DNA of 24,275 nt from Hypsibius dujardini (taxonomy: Eukaryota > Tardigrada > Eutardigrada > Parachela > Hypsibiidae). The DNA lies in the NCBI GenBank assembly GCA_001579985.1, contig LRSR01013558.1, forward strand, positions 7,501 to 31,775. The letters are read 5' to 3'. The translations under genes were made by a program, and so were the position numbers. Below the pieces are notes generated by a model, which saw nothing but the letters and a program-made list of their open reading frames with translations, had not been told where the DNA came from and searched no databases. Of the stretch, positions 9,368-18,528 are shown piece after piece (within the stretch, counting starts at the first letter, position 1; each line of letters starts with the position of its first letter).

Positions 9368-12309
9368 GCCAAATGGGCTGTTATTATGCTTTTTGGGTAT
9401 AGTTTTGGATGGACTAATTTGCCCGAACCGATGGCTGGAGTACTTTACATCTATGGACAACAACCGCGTGTTGCCGCTCTTCACTTCCCTGCTCAACGTG
9501 GCGTTCGCTTACGATCCGGTGGGCTACGGCATGCCTTATAACTACATGCTGTTTGGTGACACGAAAGAACCGCTGGCGGAAATTTGCGTACAGACACTGA
9601 TTGTCTGCTTGGATCATGTATGGAGCAAGAATCGCGACAAGACTCAGGAGCAGGAAACGGAAGTGCGTACCCCGACGAGCTTCATACAGTATTAATATTT
9701 ACAGCGCCATTAGCGAGAACAAAATTGAATGATCTTTATGCTTTGGCCATTCAGAGTGCGGTGTTGAAAAACATGTTCATCAACTATCTCTCCCGGATCC
9801 ATCGAGAAGAGGACTTCTCTTTTATGGCCACCGGCTTTATCAGACTGCTGAATAATCCACTTCAGCACAGCTACTTGCCGAGCTCCACCAAGAGAATTCA
9901 GTTCCACCAGGAATTGCTGGTACTTTTTTGGAAATGCTGCGAGTATAACAAGGTTAGTGAAGACTAGGCAGACCAGACAAGTAGTTCACAAAAGCACATG
10001 CAAATACATGGACAGGCAGATAGGCATGCAGGCGTGTGATAGACAGACAGATAATCATACAGACACATAGGCAGACAAACAGACAGACTCATCCAGGCAC
10101 AAACAGGCAGGCAGACAGACAAACAGAGAGACAGGCAGGCAGACAGGCAGGCAGGCAGACAGACAGACAGACAGACAGACAGACAGTAGCAATGATTATA
10201 ATTTGGGTGGTTGCAGCGATTCCTCTATCATGTTCTCAAAAGCTGTATTGTGTTGGACATCCTGATACCGCTCCTGTATTACCTGAACGAAGCCCGGCAG
10301 AGCCCTGGTAAGATCAGTTCGCTCCAAATTAACTATCGATAGCGGGAACTTAGTGTTGATCTGTTTCTTGAAGCTGATCTGTTTGTTTTGCTGCAGCTCG
10401 AGCCGGTTTGATCCACCTGGGAGTCTTCATTCTCTTGTTGCTAAGCGGCGAACGTAATTTTGGTGTCCGTCTGAATAAGCCGTATCTCGGACGGACCCTT
10501 CCCGACATTCCCGGATTTAACGGAAACCATGCCGACCTCATCATTTTGGTAAACGGAGATCTCCAGAGATATAGCTTTAATTACCAGCACATTGCTGCTT
10601 GACTAAAGCACTCATGAATTTTAGGTTTTTCACCGTCTTATCACTTCCGGTCACTCCAAGCTGCAACCGCTGTTCGATTGCCTATTAACTATAATTCTAA
10701 ATAGTAGGATTTTATGTCACACGTGTGTATGAATCTGCCTGTCTGCCTGTCTGCCTGTCTGCCTGTCTGCCTGTCTGCCTGCCTGTCTGTCTGTCTGTAT
10801 GTCTGTCTGTCTGCCTGCCTGTCTGCCTGCCTGTCTGCCTGTCTGTCTGCCTGTCTGTCTGCCTGCCTGTCTGCCTGTCTGCCTGTCTGTCTGTCTGCCT
10901 GCCTCTTTGTCTGCCTGCCTGTCTGTCTGTTTGTCTGTCTTTCTGTCTGTTTAGCAATATTTTTCCACTTTTCGATATGACTACTCCACCACAACTAATT
11001 TTTTGGTTCCAGTCTCACCATATGTGAAGTCCCTGGCGATGCAGCCCTCCGCAATGAAGCTGATGCATCTTTTTGAGGTTAGAAAAGCATAATTTTTGTC
11101 TTGACTGGAATAGTACCGTAACAATCAAAATACTTTCAGGCATTCAGCACACCCTGGTTTTTGTACGCAAACTCCACCAACCACCATCTGGTCTTCTTCC
11201 TATTGGAGACCTTCAACAACATCGTGCAGTATCAGTTTGATGGTGAGGTCTTCGGGTCTCATGTTACTTTCCCGTCGTGACTGAAACCGATCCAGGCAGC
11301 ACTGAAACCGATCCAGACATGACGGGAACGAATCCAGACATGGCGTTCACTGGTCTAGACATAGCTGGAATAGATCCAGACATGGCGTACAATGGCTCAG
11401 ACATAGCTAGAATAGATCCAGACATGACGGGAACGAATCCAGACATGGCGTACACTGGCCCAGACATAGCTGAAATAGATCCAGACATGACAGCAATAGA
11501 TTCAGACATGACAGGAAATGATTCAGCCGTGCGCGGATAGAATCTAGACATTCCAGAGACCGATTTATTCATCACTGGAATCGATCCAAATATTGTTTCG
11601 AATTGAATTTTCAGGCAATGTCGCTTTGGTTTACTGCATTATTCGAAAGCGGGCTTTGTTCCACGCCCTGGCGAACCTTCCCATGGACCACGCATTCATT
11701 GATAAAACCGTTAGCGCCAAAAAATTTCGTAAATTAACCGCGGCCACTTCTGTAACGGAGGAATCGGATACAACAGCGCCCCCTACGCCTACAACGCCGA
11801 CTCCACCGACTCCACCGCCGACTAGTGAACCATCTGGATTGCAGGTGTCGCTACCTGTCGTTCCTGGTTAGAATCCATTCTTTCCATTCATTTCAAAATA
11901 AACCCTTATCGACCCTTTCAGTTTGTTTAATTGTTGTTTCGCTCTCAGATTTGTCGAAAATGACAGGAAAAATATCCTCTAGTGGGGAAGGGTTTTTCGA
12001 CGACCAGAAAGAGCCTCCATCCGTCAGTGGTGCTTCCACGGAAGACACATTTGAGAACTTGCCTTCGCCAAAGGTTCGAAAATCAACAAGCATGGTATGT
12101 CTGGCACTTCATTATCGGGAGATCTCAGCCGATGTTTACCGGTTTGCGCTTCTGCCGTTTAGAGTTTCGGGATCGGCTCTCCCATTAATGTGCAAAAGGC
12201 GCCGCAACGTCCTCACATGGCTCGCTCCATTTCTACAACGAGCAGCAGCGCTGACTCACGCTTATGGCTTCCAACTCCCGAATGGGTGAGCACGCTGATG
12301 ACTGTCTGT

Positions 12310-12342
<33 letters not shown>

Positions 12343-12994
12343 TGCCTGTCTGTCTGCCTGCCTGCCTGCCTGTCTGTCTGTCTGTGTGCCTGCCTGCCTG
12401 CCTGCCTGTGTGCCTGTCTGTCTGTCTGTCTGTCTGTCTGTCTGCCTGCCTGCCTGTGTGCCTGTTAAGCTATTTGGAAGGTGGGTTACCTTGATGGTGA
12501 TCCTATCCATTCCTCCGATTCAGGTGCAATCATGGAAATCGAAGCTACCATTAACGACTGTCATGCGATTGCTGCAAGTGCTGGTGCCGCAGGTGGAAAA
12601 GATTTGCATCGACAAGTAGGGCTGTAGCAGTTTATCCTGACGACCGCTGTCGGTTGGATTATCCTTACAGCTGATGTGTTTCTTCTTGCCAGGAACATTA
12701 CGGATGAGAATGAAATCCTGAAATTTCTGCAACGTGGAACTTTAGTCGGGCTGCTTCCGGTGCCGCATGCGCTTATGATTCGTCGTTACCAGTCCAACAG
12801 CGGCACCAGTCTCTGGGTCAGGAACTACGTGTGGGGCTTGTTGTATTTGAGGTACGAGGCACACACACACCTGTTTCACAGTTATAGAGACAACTCCTTA
12901 TTAAATATCTGATTGTCGTTTCATTTTCAGGCATTCCGTTCCGCCGATCTGGCTCGGAACCAAAGTTACGCTGTTCGACGTTCAGTCCCTCTAA
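6714..12994 (+). CDS. HID1: HID1 domain protein (Golgi, dense-core vesicle biogenesis), complete
   Basis: HID1 is a peripheral Golgi protein needed for dense-core vesicle formation and neuropeptide sorting in worms and mammals. Nineteen exons keep phase: 6714-6779, 7377-7590, 8367-8593, 8844-8894, 8977-9012, 9100-9229, 9403-9662, 9755-9952, 10217-10307, 10397-10548, 10625-10703, 11013-11077, 11140-11242, 11615-11866, 11949-12094, 12163-12285, 12524-12615, 12693-12851, 12931-12994; 835 aa (human 788). The N-terminus MGNVDS fits N-myristoylation. Signature blocks in order are LPLFTSLLN, AYDPVGYG, NYLSRIHREEDF, RIQFHQELLVLFW, GVFILLLLSGERNFGVRLNK, QPLFDCLLTI, TPEW, LLQVLVPQVEKICIDK and GTLVGLLPVPH. 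The linker encoded by exons 14-16 is low complexity (Pro/Thr about 610-635, then Ser-rich) and is the least conserved part, as in other HID1 proteins. The ATG is the first in the exon, in AAATGG context. Confidence 0.97.
6918..7192. repeat. 48-52 bp minisatellite with ATTG head, HID1 intron 1
   Basis: About six copies of a unit beginning (GATT)3 GCGTGTACAG and continuing CTAATTCAAGTGAGAAACCA ACGCTC. Copies differ mainly in the number of GATT repeats. It occupies nearly half of the 597-bp intron. Confidence 0.85.
7726..8066. repeat. CAGA-headed minisatellite, HID1 intron 2
   Basis: About six imperfect copies of a unit of roughly 40-60 bp: CTTCCAGACAGAC followed by RAATAAGCTTTCAGGCAGCA and TAAGCGT. 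Copies vary by the number of GACA repeats and by partial duplications. Related sequence (CTTCCAGACAGACAATT) reappears at 8318 near the acceptor. Confidence 0.8.
8659..8770. repeat. (CAGA)n then (CAGG)n array, HID1 intron 3
   Basis: A pure CAGA run switches to CAGG near 8709 and returns to mixed units. The transcript carries the CAGR strand. Confidence 0.95.
9309..9368. repeat. (CAGA)n array, HID1 intron 6
   Basis: An essentially perfect CAGA run of about 14 units that ends 34 bp before the acceptor. The intron is only 173 bp. Confidence 0.95.
10026..10187. repeat. CAGA/CAGG array, HID1 intron 8
   Basis: Interrupted CAGA and CAGG tetranucleotides ending in a pure CAGA run, about 30 bp before the acceptor. 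The transcript carries the CAGR strand. Confidence 0.9.
10735..10953. repeat. CTGT/CCTG array, HID1 intron 11
   Basis: About 55 mixed CTGT and CTGC units, opposite in orientation to the arrays of introns 3, 6 and 8. The transcript would carry CUGU/CCUG. Confidence 0.95.
11276..11545. repeat. 18-bp minisatellite, HID1 intron 13
   Basis: An imperfect array of 18-bp units around the core ATCCAGACATG, with a higher order (GACGGGAACGAATCCAGACA twice, at 11319 and 11424). Because 18 is a multiple of three, one frame stays open on each strand. The plus frame encodes a D-P-D-M-x-x-like repeat but is separated from exon 13 by an in-frame TGA at 11278-11280, so I do not call it coding. Confidence 0.8.
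12302..12466. repeat. CTGC/CTGT array, HID1 intron 16
   Basis: Mixed CTGC and CTGT units with a few GTGC interruptions, on the same strand as the intron 11 array. It begins 17 bp after the donor. Confidence 0.95.
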
Positions 12995-13168
12995 GAATGC
13001 AGTCTCTCTCGTTTCTGTGTTATTTTGTCGAATCTCACGGTCTTTTCGTATGCGCTAACATATTCCGGTTCACTTTCGCCCTTGCGGTCTTTTAATCGTG
13101 CTTGCGAACTGTGTACAGCGGTCAATGCATCAATCAATCAAGACGTTTTGTCTGGTGTGCAAAGCGCA

Positions 13169-13316
13169 GTGCGCAACGCACTGAGACGGAGTGCAATGCG
13201 CAACGCACTGAGACGGAGTGCAGTGCGCAACGCACTGAGACGGATGCGGTACTGCGCGCACACTGCGCAACGCACTGAGACGGATACGGTACTGCGGGCA
13301 CACTGCGCAACGCACA
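13169..13316. repeat. GC-rich tandem repeat with hairpin cores, HID1 3' UTR
   Basis: Two 27-bp units, two 40-bp units and a partial unit, all containing TGCGCAACGCACTGAGACGG. The core GTGCGCAACGCAC is a perfect 5-bp stem with a CAA loop in units 1 and 3. The longer units add a segment GCGGTACTGCGC or a variant. Confidence 0.8.
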
Positions 13317-13845
13317 GTCATGCAGTCGACAGGTGAAATTGACATTTTGAACTCTCTGGGTTGCCGTCGCTGGCTCGCAGCGGACACGCAGATGAGTCTT
13401 ATCGCACTTCCGCCAAGGGGCCAAAATTTACGAGGCCCTTTTCGCGGTCATCGCCGTGGTTTGTGAGGGCTCCTGCATTGCTCCTGACATTCCCACTAAC
13501 CGGCCTAACGCAAGGCAAAATCCGACGCCATTTTTTTCCATTCTCCGCTTGGAATCGATTTCTTGCACCCGGTGCGGTTGCCGCCTAGCCAGCGCATTTT
13601 TGACAATATTTGGAGCACTTCCTGAAGTTTTGGGTGTATTGTGACGGTCGCTGACGATGTTTATCGATTTCTGGTAAATCGACAATTATCAGTTTCCCCG
13701 AGAAGCGTTCTCCTTCTTCCACGTCGCAGGTCTTCCTTTTCATTTCCGATCTCCGTGACATTCAGCTTTTTGACGTATAAGTCACTTGTGATTCAGGCAA
13801 AAATAATTGTTACGGTATGTGAACGAGCTTTCAGTTTGAAAAAAA

Positions 13846-13851
13846 AATAAA
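13846..13851 (+). terminator. Candidate HID1 polyadenylation signal AATAAA
   Basis: AATAAA inside an A-rich run, 850 bp after the HID1 stop. It is the first canonical signal seen downstream of that stop. Confidence 0.45.
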
Positions 13852-13868
13852 GATGAATCTGCGTATGC

Positions 13869-13990
13869 GCTTCAATCAACCAATCAATCGACTGTGGCTG
13901 ATGGACACATATTAATCCCAATAATCAATCAATCAATCGACTGCGGCTGATGGACACGTATTAACCCAATAATCAATCAATCAACCAATG
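13869..13990. repeat. ATCA-headed minisatellite upstream of desaturase 1
   Basis: Two copies of a unit of about 54 bp: (CAAT)n CGACTGYGGCTGATGGACAC RTATTAA, then CCAATAAT, with a third ATCA head at 13971-13990. On the other strand this is again a TGAT/ATTG head plus unique spacer, like the arrays in FDXR intron 3 and HID1 intron 1. Confidence 0.75.
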
Positions 13991-14040
13991 GGTTCCCAGA
14001 CGTGATTTACAATTCGCTGTTTCACAGCGAGAAGTTCACA

Positions 14041-15577
14041 ATGACGGTGGTCGAACCAGCTCCGAAAATCATCAACCGGAGAAACGGACCGTTAGCAACA
14101 CAGAAAACGTCGAGTGAAGCATCAGGCTCTAATGGCCGGAGCAGTTTCCCAGTGACCACACCCCGCCTTCCCGATCTGCCCGAGTACACCTGGCAGGAAG
14201 TGGCGCGACACAACACTCCCGCCAGCTGTTGGGTCTACATCGGCACGAAGGTCTACGACATCACGCCGTGGCTGGACCGGCACCCGGGCGGACGACATGT
14301 CCTCCTCCTCGCGGCCGGACGCGACTGCACGGACCTCTTCATCTCATACCATCCGTTCACCGAACTGCCCGGCAAAATGCTCGCCAAGTTCTGCGTCGGA
14401 CAGGTCCGCACGACAGAGTTCCCGCAATTCCAGCCCGATTCGGGCTTTTACGCGGAAGTTCGCGCGCAAGTTGGGGCTTTCTTCCGTGACCGGAAGATGG
14501 ACCCGAAGGACCCAATACCGGGCTTCCAACGCCTGGCGGTGATGCTATTGTGTGCGGCACTGTCGTTTGCGCTGCTGATCTACGGCGATAAGGGCGCGTT
14601 GCCGTGGTACGTACGGGCTGCGGGCGCGGTGGTCTTTGGCTTCTTCCAGGCCATCGTTTTACTGCATGTGATGCATGACGCCTCGCACACGGCGATCGGG
14701 AGTGCCGCCAAGGGATGGCAGTGGATTGGGAAGTTTTGCATGGATTGGTTTGCGGGAGCGTCCTTGAACTCGTGGCATAATCAGCACATCTTGGGACATC
14801 ACGTGTAGGTTCTCAATCGGGAAGGAAGTCGTCTGTCTGCCTGTCTGCCTGTCTGCCTGTCTGCCTGCCTGTTTGCCTGCCTGTCTGCCTGCCTGTCTGT
14901 CTGTCTGCCTTTCTGTCTATCTGTCTGTCTATCTGTCTGCCTGTCTGTCTGCCTGTCTGTCTGCCTGTCTGTCTGCCTGTCTGGTTGTCTGCCTGCCTGT
15001 CTGCCTGCCTGCCTGCCTGCCTGTCTGCCTGTCTGCCTTGTCTGTCTGCCAACCTGCCTGCCATTTTTCTGTCTGAACGTTCCTACGAATCTGTCTGTTT
15101 TATTTTCTTGCTGCAGTGTCTGTCTTCTATGGCTGAGATTCTGTTTGCCTTAACTGACTCTTGTCTTGCCTTTTGTTATCTGTGCTGTGTATGTAAATTT
15201 CGTGTGCTTGTCTTTGAGCAACCTTCCTGTAATATTTGCTGATAATCAGTCTGACTTTGAATTCAGTGCTGACACTTTCCCAGTTACTTCCGCTTGATGT
15301 TGTCATCATCATCCTCTTCCCGTTTTAGCTACACCAACGTCATGGGTATCGATCCCGACCTTCCCGTTGCCGCCACCGGGGACATTCGGCGTGTCTGCCT
15401 GCACCAGCGGTGGTCGCCAGTCTACCGCTTCCAGTACGTCTACCTGTCCATTCTCTACGGCCTTCTCGCGTTGAAATTTCGCCTGCAAGACATCACTGAC
15501 ACGGTATTTAAACTAAAAACAGAACAGGCACACAGGCAGGCAGACAGACAGACAAACAAACAGACAGACACACAGGC

Positions 15578-15616
<39 letters not shown>

Positions 15617-15656
15617 GCAGCAGCAGCAGCAGACCAGGCAGACAGACATGAGACAG

Positions 15657-15694
<38 letters not shown>

Positions 15695-16342
15695 TCTAAA
15701 CATCTAAACAGACATCTAAACAGACATCTAAACAGACATCTAAACAGACAGATAGGCAGACTGACAGGCATCTAAACAGACAATTTTTTAAAGGTGGTTG
15801 ACAAGACGAATGGCAAAATTCGCGTGAACGATCTCGGTTGGCGGGAAACCGCCACACAACTCCTCTCCAAGGCCTTCTGGGCCTGGTGGCGTTGGTGTCT
15901 CCCCCTCGTTTATTTCCACGTCGAGCCGGTATCCTTTGTGGCGCTCTCCCTCCTAGCGGAATGCATCACCGGATACTACCTGGCATTTAATTTTCAAGTC
16001 AGTCACGTATCGCCCCTTGTCGACTTCCCAGATAAGGAGCAGCCTGATGGGCGCTTCCCCCTAGAGTGGGCGCACTCGCAAGTGGCCACCACTTTGGACT
16101 ACGGATACGGCTCGCCGGTGACGGCGTTCATGACCGGCGCGCTCAACTACCAGTCCATTCACCATCTCTTCCCGTCGGTCAGTCAGTACCACTATCCGGC
16201 GATCGCGCCGACCGTCTACCGGGTCGCCGAAAAGCACGGCGTCAAGATCAATTACGTTGCGTCCTTCACTGAGGCGTTTAGAATGCACATCAAACAGCTA
16301 TATACTCTCGGTGTAAATGAGGAAACTTTTCATCATTACTGA
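14041..16342 (+). CDS. Cytochrome b5-fused front-end fatty acid desaturase 1, complete
   Basis: A membrane di-iron acyl desaturase that should introduce a double bond between an existing one and the carboxyl end of a polyunsaturated fatty acid, using its fused cytochrome b5; ER location inferred. Exons: 14041-14804, 15329-15503, 15794-16342; 495 aa. Cytochrome b5 domain at residues about 45-122, with heme motif HPGG (81-84) and second heme His H104. Histidine boxes: HDASH (212-216), HNQHILGHH (246-254) followed by YTNV, and QSIHH (433-437). Hydrophobic spans are visible at about 164-181, 189-210 and in exon 3. Box 2 (QHxxGHHxYTN) and box 3 (Q without the E of QIEHH) resemble Delta-5 enzymes of protists and oomycetes more than vertebrate FADS. 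Regioselectivity cannot be read from sequence. The start ATG at 14041 has A at -3; no other upstream ATG is in frame. Confidence 0.92.
14176..14403 (+). other. Cytochrome b5 tract nearly identical to desaturase 2
   Basis: 228 bp align to 18763-18990 without gaps and with 8 mismatches (about 96.5%). Sequence just before is unrelated, and the following 60 bp fall to roughly 78%. It encodes almost the whole cytochrome b5 domain. Confidence 0.9.
14830..15063. repeat. CTGT/CCTG array, desaturase 1 intron 1
   Basis: Mixed CTGT and CTGC tetranucleotides with occasional CTAT and CTTT, starting about 25 bp after the donor. The transcript carries the CUGY strand, opposite to the array in intron 2. Confidence 0.95.
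15529..15777. repeat. CAGA/CAGG array with CAG and CATCTAAA insertions, desaturase 1 intron 2
   Basis: CAGA and CAGG units, one short (CAG)n at 15616-15631, and four copies of a 16-bp unit ACAGACATCTAAACAG near 15693-15750. The array nearly fills the 290-bp intron and ends within 17 bp of the acceptor. Confidence 0.9.
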
Positions 16343-16791
16343 TTCGACTGTTTTTTTCTCGTAAATGATTATACTGCGATTTAGTGGGTGTGGTCTTCCG
16401 TTTTCAGTTTTATCCATTACACATTCTCAGTGTCAGTTGAAAATTAATTGGCTTTAATTTAAGAATAAGACATACCGCTATTTCGGATCAGCTGACTGAC
16501 TGTCTGCCTGACTGTCTGCCTGTCTGTTTGTTTGTTTGTCTGTCTGCCGGTCTGTCTGTCTGGTTGTCTGTCTGCTTGCCTGCCTGCCTGCCTGTCTGTC
16601 TGGTTGTCTGTCTGGTTGTCTGTCTGCCTGGCTGGCTGTGTGTTTGCATGTCTACCTGGCCGTCTCTCTATCTATCAGTCTGTCTGCCTGCTTGACTCTT
16701 TATCAGTCTGACGCTTTTTCCATCTGTCCTATTTCGCAGTTCATGCACTATGCCCCCATGTCTTCATTTTAACGGCCTCCATCCCCTGCAG
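16343..16791. other. Downstream of desaturase 1, with CTGT/CCTG array
   Basis: The 3' flank of desaturase 1. No canonical AATAAA is seen; AATAAG at 16463 is the nearest. A CTGT/CCTG/CTGGTTGT array occupies 16497-16690. Confidence 0.6.
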
Positions 16792-16986
16792 CGTTTTGCC
16801 ATTCATTACGCGCATGGCTCTGTTTCGCCCTGGACAGTGATGCACTTCCTGTTTGCCGCCCATCAAGCCGGCAATTGTCTCGTCATTTTCACAAAAGAAG
16901 TCTTAAGCTACGAGTATTACGAGGCACCCGGCGGTCCGGACATCCAGCGAGGTTTTAGATTGCCTCAATTCACTGCCGGGGATTAA
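16792..16986 (+). other. Possible orphan terminal exon
   Basis: An open stretch of 64 codons to a TAA at 16984-16986, directly after a good acceptor (CATCCCCTGCAG). It has no repeats and a mixed composition with HYAHGSVSPWTVMHFLFAAH near its start and GGPDIQRGFRLPQF near its end. I do not recognise the family. It could be a last exon of an unseen upstream or alternatively spliced transcript, a remnant of a lost gene, or chance. A second frame is open over most of it, which weakens the case. Confidence 0.25.
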
Positions 16987-18528
16987 TTGTCTTCTTTTTC
17001 GTGGCCGCGCAACTCAACACACAAGACCGCTGACGTCGGCACGTGAACACACACACACAAACACACACACAAGCACGGTTGTTTGTCGTGGCTTCGCGGC
17101 AGTAACGCATTAAGTGGACGGTCGCTCGATCGATTCCCGGTCCCTGGTGCGCCGTGCGAGGACCCGCAGGCGCCGTGCACTTCATTTACACGTACAACAT
17201 ACAATTGGTTGATACCACACGAGCATTAAATAGACAGACAGACAGGCAGACAGGCAGGCAGACACAGACGAAGGACGGCAACCCTGATCGGTCACAGCTG
17301 AACGGAGACTACAGTGCTTTAATGCGGGTAACACGCGCCGGTTGCATGCTTCTCAGATGACAGAGAGACGATGACGAAGGGCCTCTCCCTCTCTCTTTCC
17401 GTCAGCGCTGCGAGAAAGGCCAAGGTTAAGAGGGTGAAGAACTCATACACGCCACACACGCCGGTTCTTGTACTTTCACCGGGCTTTCCGCAAAAACTCC
17501 CTCGCTCCCGCGCTCGAGGGAACCTCAATCTCATCAACAACACCCGCCATCATCCCGGCAATTTTTTCCTCATAATTCCCAATTCCACGCATCCGCTCGT
17601 GCAACGTCCCCGATGCGTGCGCGCCTCCTCCTCCTTCGCTTAATTACATTTTCTTCTACATTTTTCTTCTGTGCCTGTTAATACGAAAGCAATTCCTTTA
17701 CCGTATAAGCTTTACCTTATAAGCATTCCTCCGACGGACCATCCATCGCATCAGCCGCATGAAGCCTTATCATCCGATTGTGTCGTCCAGTTTTACGCAC
17801 GGAGCAGCTCGCTGACGTCACGCGCGCACAAGGTTATCAATCGATAGTCTAGCCCTTTGTGACACAGTCAGACAGACAGACAGGCAGACAGACAGACAGA
17901 CTGATAGACTGATAGACTGATAGTCAGTCAGATAGACAGGCAGACAGACAGACGGAGAGACCGACGGACCGTGGTGGACTTTGCTCACTTTACCGGAGGG
18001 TCTTCAGCAATCCATTCGCAGTGCCCATGGTGGTCGAGTGCACTTTATCACGTACCCCGTCGCGTCCAATATCTGCCTGATACACACTCCTCATCCATGC
18101 AGCAACCGACAACCGACTTTGATCTCTCACCCTCGCTTTCTTCAGCGCCAACGCAGCCCAAGAAGGACGGAAAGGTCTAAAGTATCTCGAACGTCAACCG
18201 TTTCGCGGTTTCTCCTTACTGTTTTACGCGCTGCTGCTGCGGTCTGTCCGACCACACCGTTATACAAAAGGCTCCAACCCTGTATACAACCCTCTTTGCG
18301 TGCCAGCTTCAATCGAGCTGCTGCTGGCGTGATCGACCGGCCGTGTCTTCACCTCACCGCATATACACTGTAGACGTGGAGTCCGCCTAAAAAGTCCCAC
18401 ATCCTGTCCGTCGGAAAGAGGTCTCCGCGTCTCCGTCGGAAAGAGGTCTCCGCGTGTCCGTCGGTTCGCACTCGAAGGATCCTTCCGGCGCCCTCGGACG
18501 GCACTTTTACAATCCGTCTTCGGGTGAA
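16987..18528. other. Intergenic and putative 5' UTR of desaturase 2
   Basis: No recognised coding exon. It contains an (AC)n tract at 17047-17072, a short CAGA/CAGG run at 17231-17264, a CAGA run with CTGATAGA units at 17867-17955, and a 24-bp near-perfect repeat (2.5 copies, core GTCGGAAAGAGGTCTCCGCG) at 18406-18460. A 27-residue upstream ORF begins at ATG 18097 and stops at 18180. The last few hundred bases probably belong to the desaturase 2 leader, but the transcription start cannot be fixed. Confidence 0.4.

Larger units (their letters stand above)
12995..14040. other. HID1 3' UTR and intergenic region before desaturase 1
   Basis: No coding exon is recognised. The HID1 3' UTR probably runs to the AATAAA at 13846-13851, which would leave under 190 bp for the desaturase 1 promoter. 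The stretch 13361-13700 has coding-like base composition and short open frames in several registers, but nothing in it resembles a family I know. Confidence 0.4.

Noticed and set aside
10333-10340. TATCGATA, the Drosophila DRE core
   Set aside because: A single 8-bp match inside HID1 intron 9, close to chance expectation and not near a promoter.
10714-10994. Long open frames rich in Cys-Leu-Ser-Val or Asp-Arg-Gln-Thr, on both strands, here and at 8600-8880, 12190-12510, 14813-15076, 15455-15771 and 20404-20682
   Set aside because: They are translations of CTGT/CAGA tetranucleotide arrays inside introns. All three frames of a tetranucleotide repeat stay open, so the frames carry no coding signal.
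13361-13700. Possible exon of an unknown gene between HID1 and desaturase 1
   Set aside because: Open frames are short, compete on both strands and lack convincing splice pairs; treated as HID1 3' UTR or intergenic.
14002-14040. An upstream in-frame extension of desaturase 1
   Set aside because: It begins with GTG, not ATG. The first ATG of the frame is 14041 with a good context.
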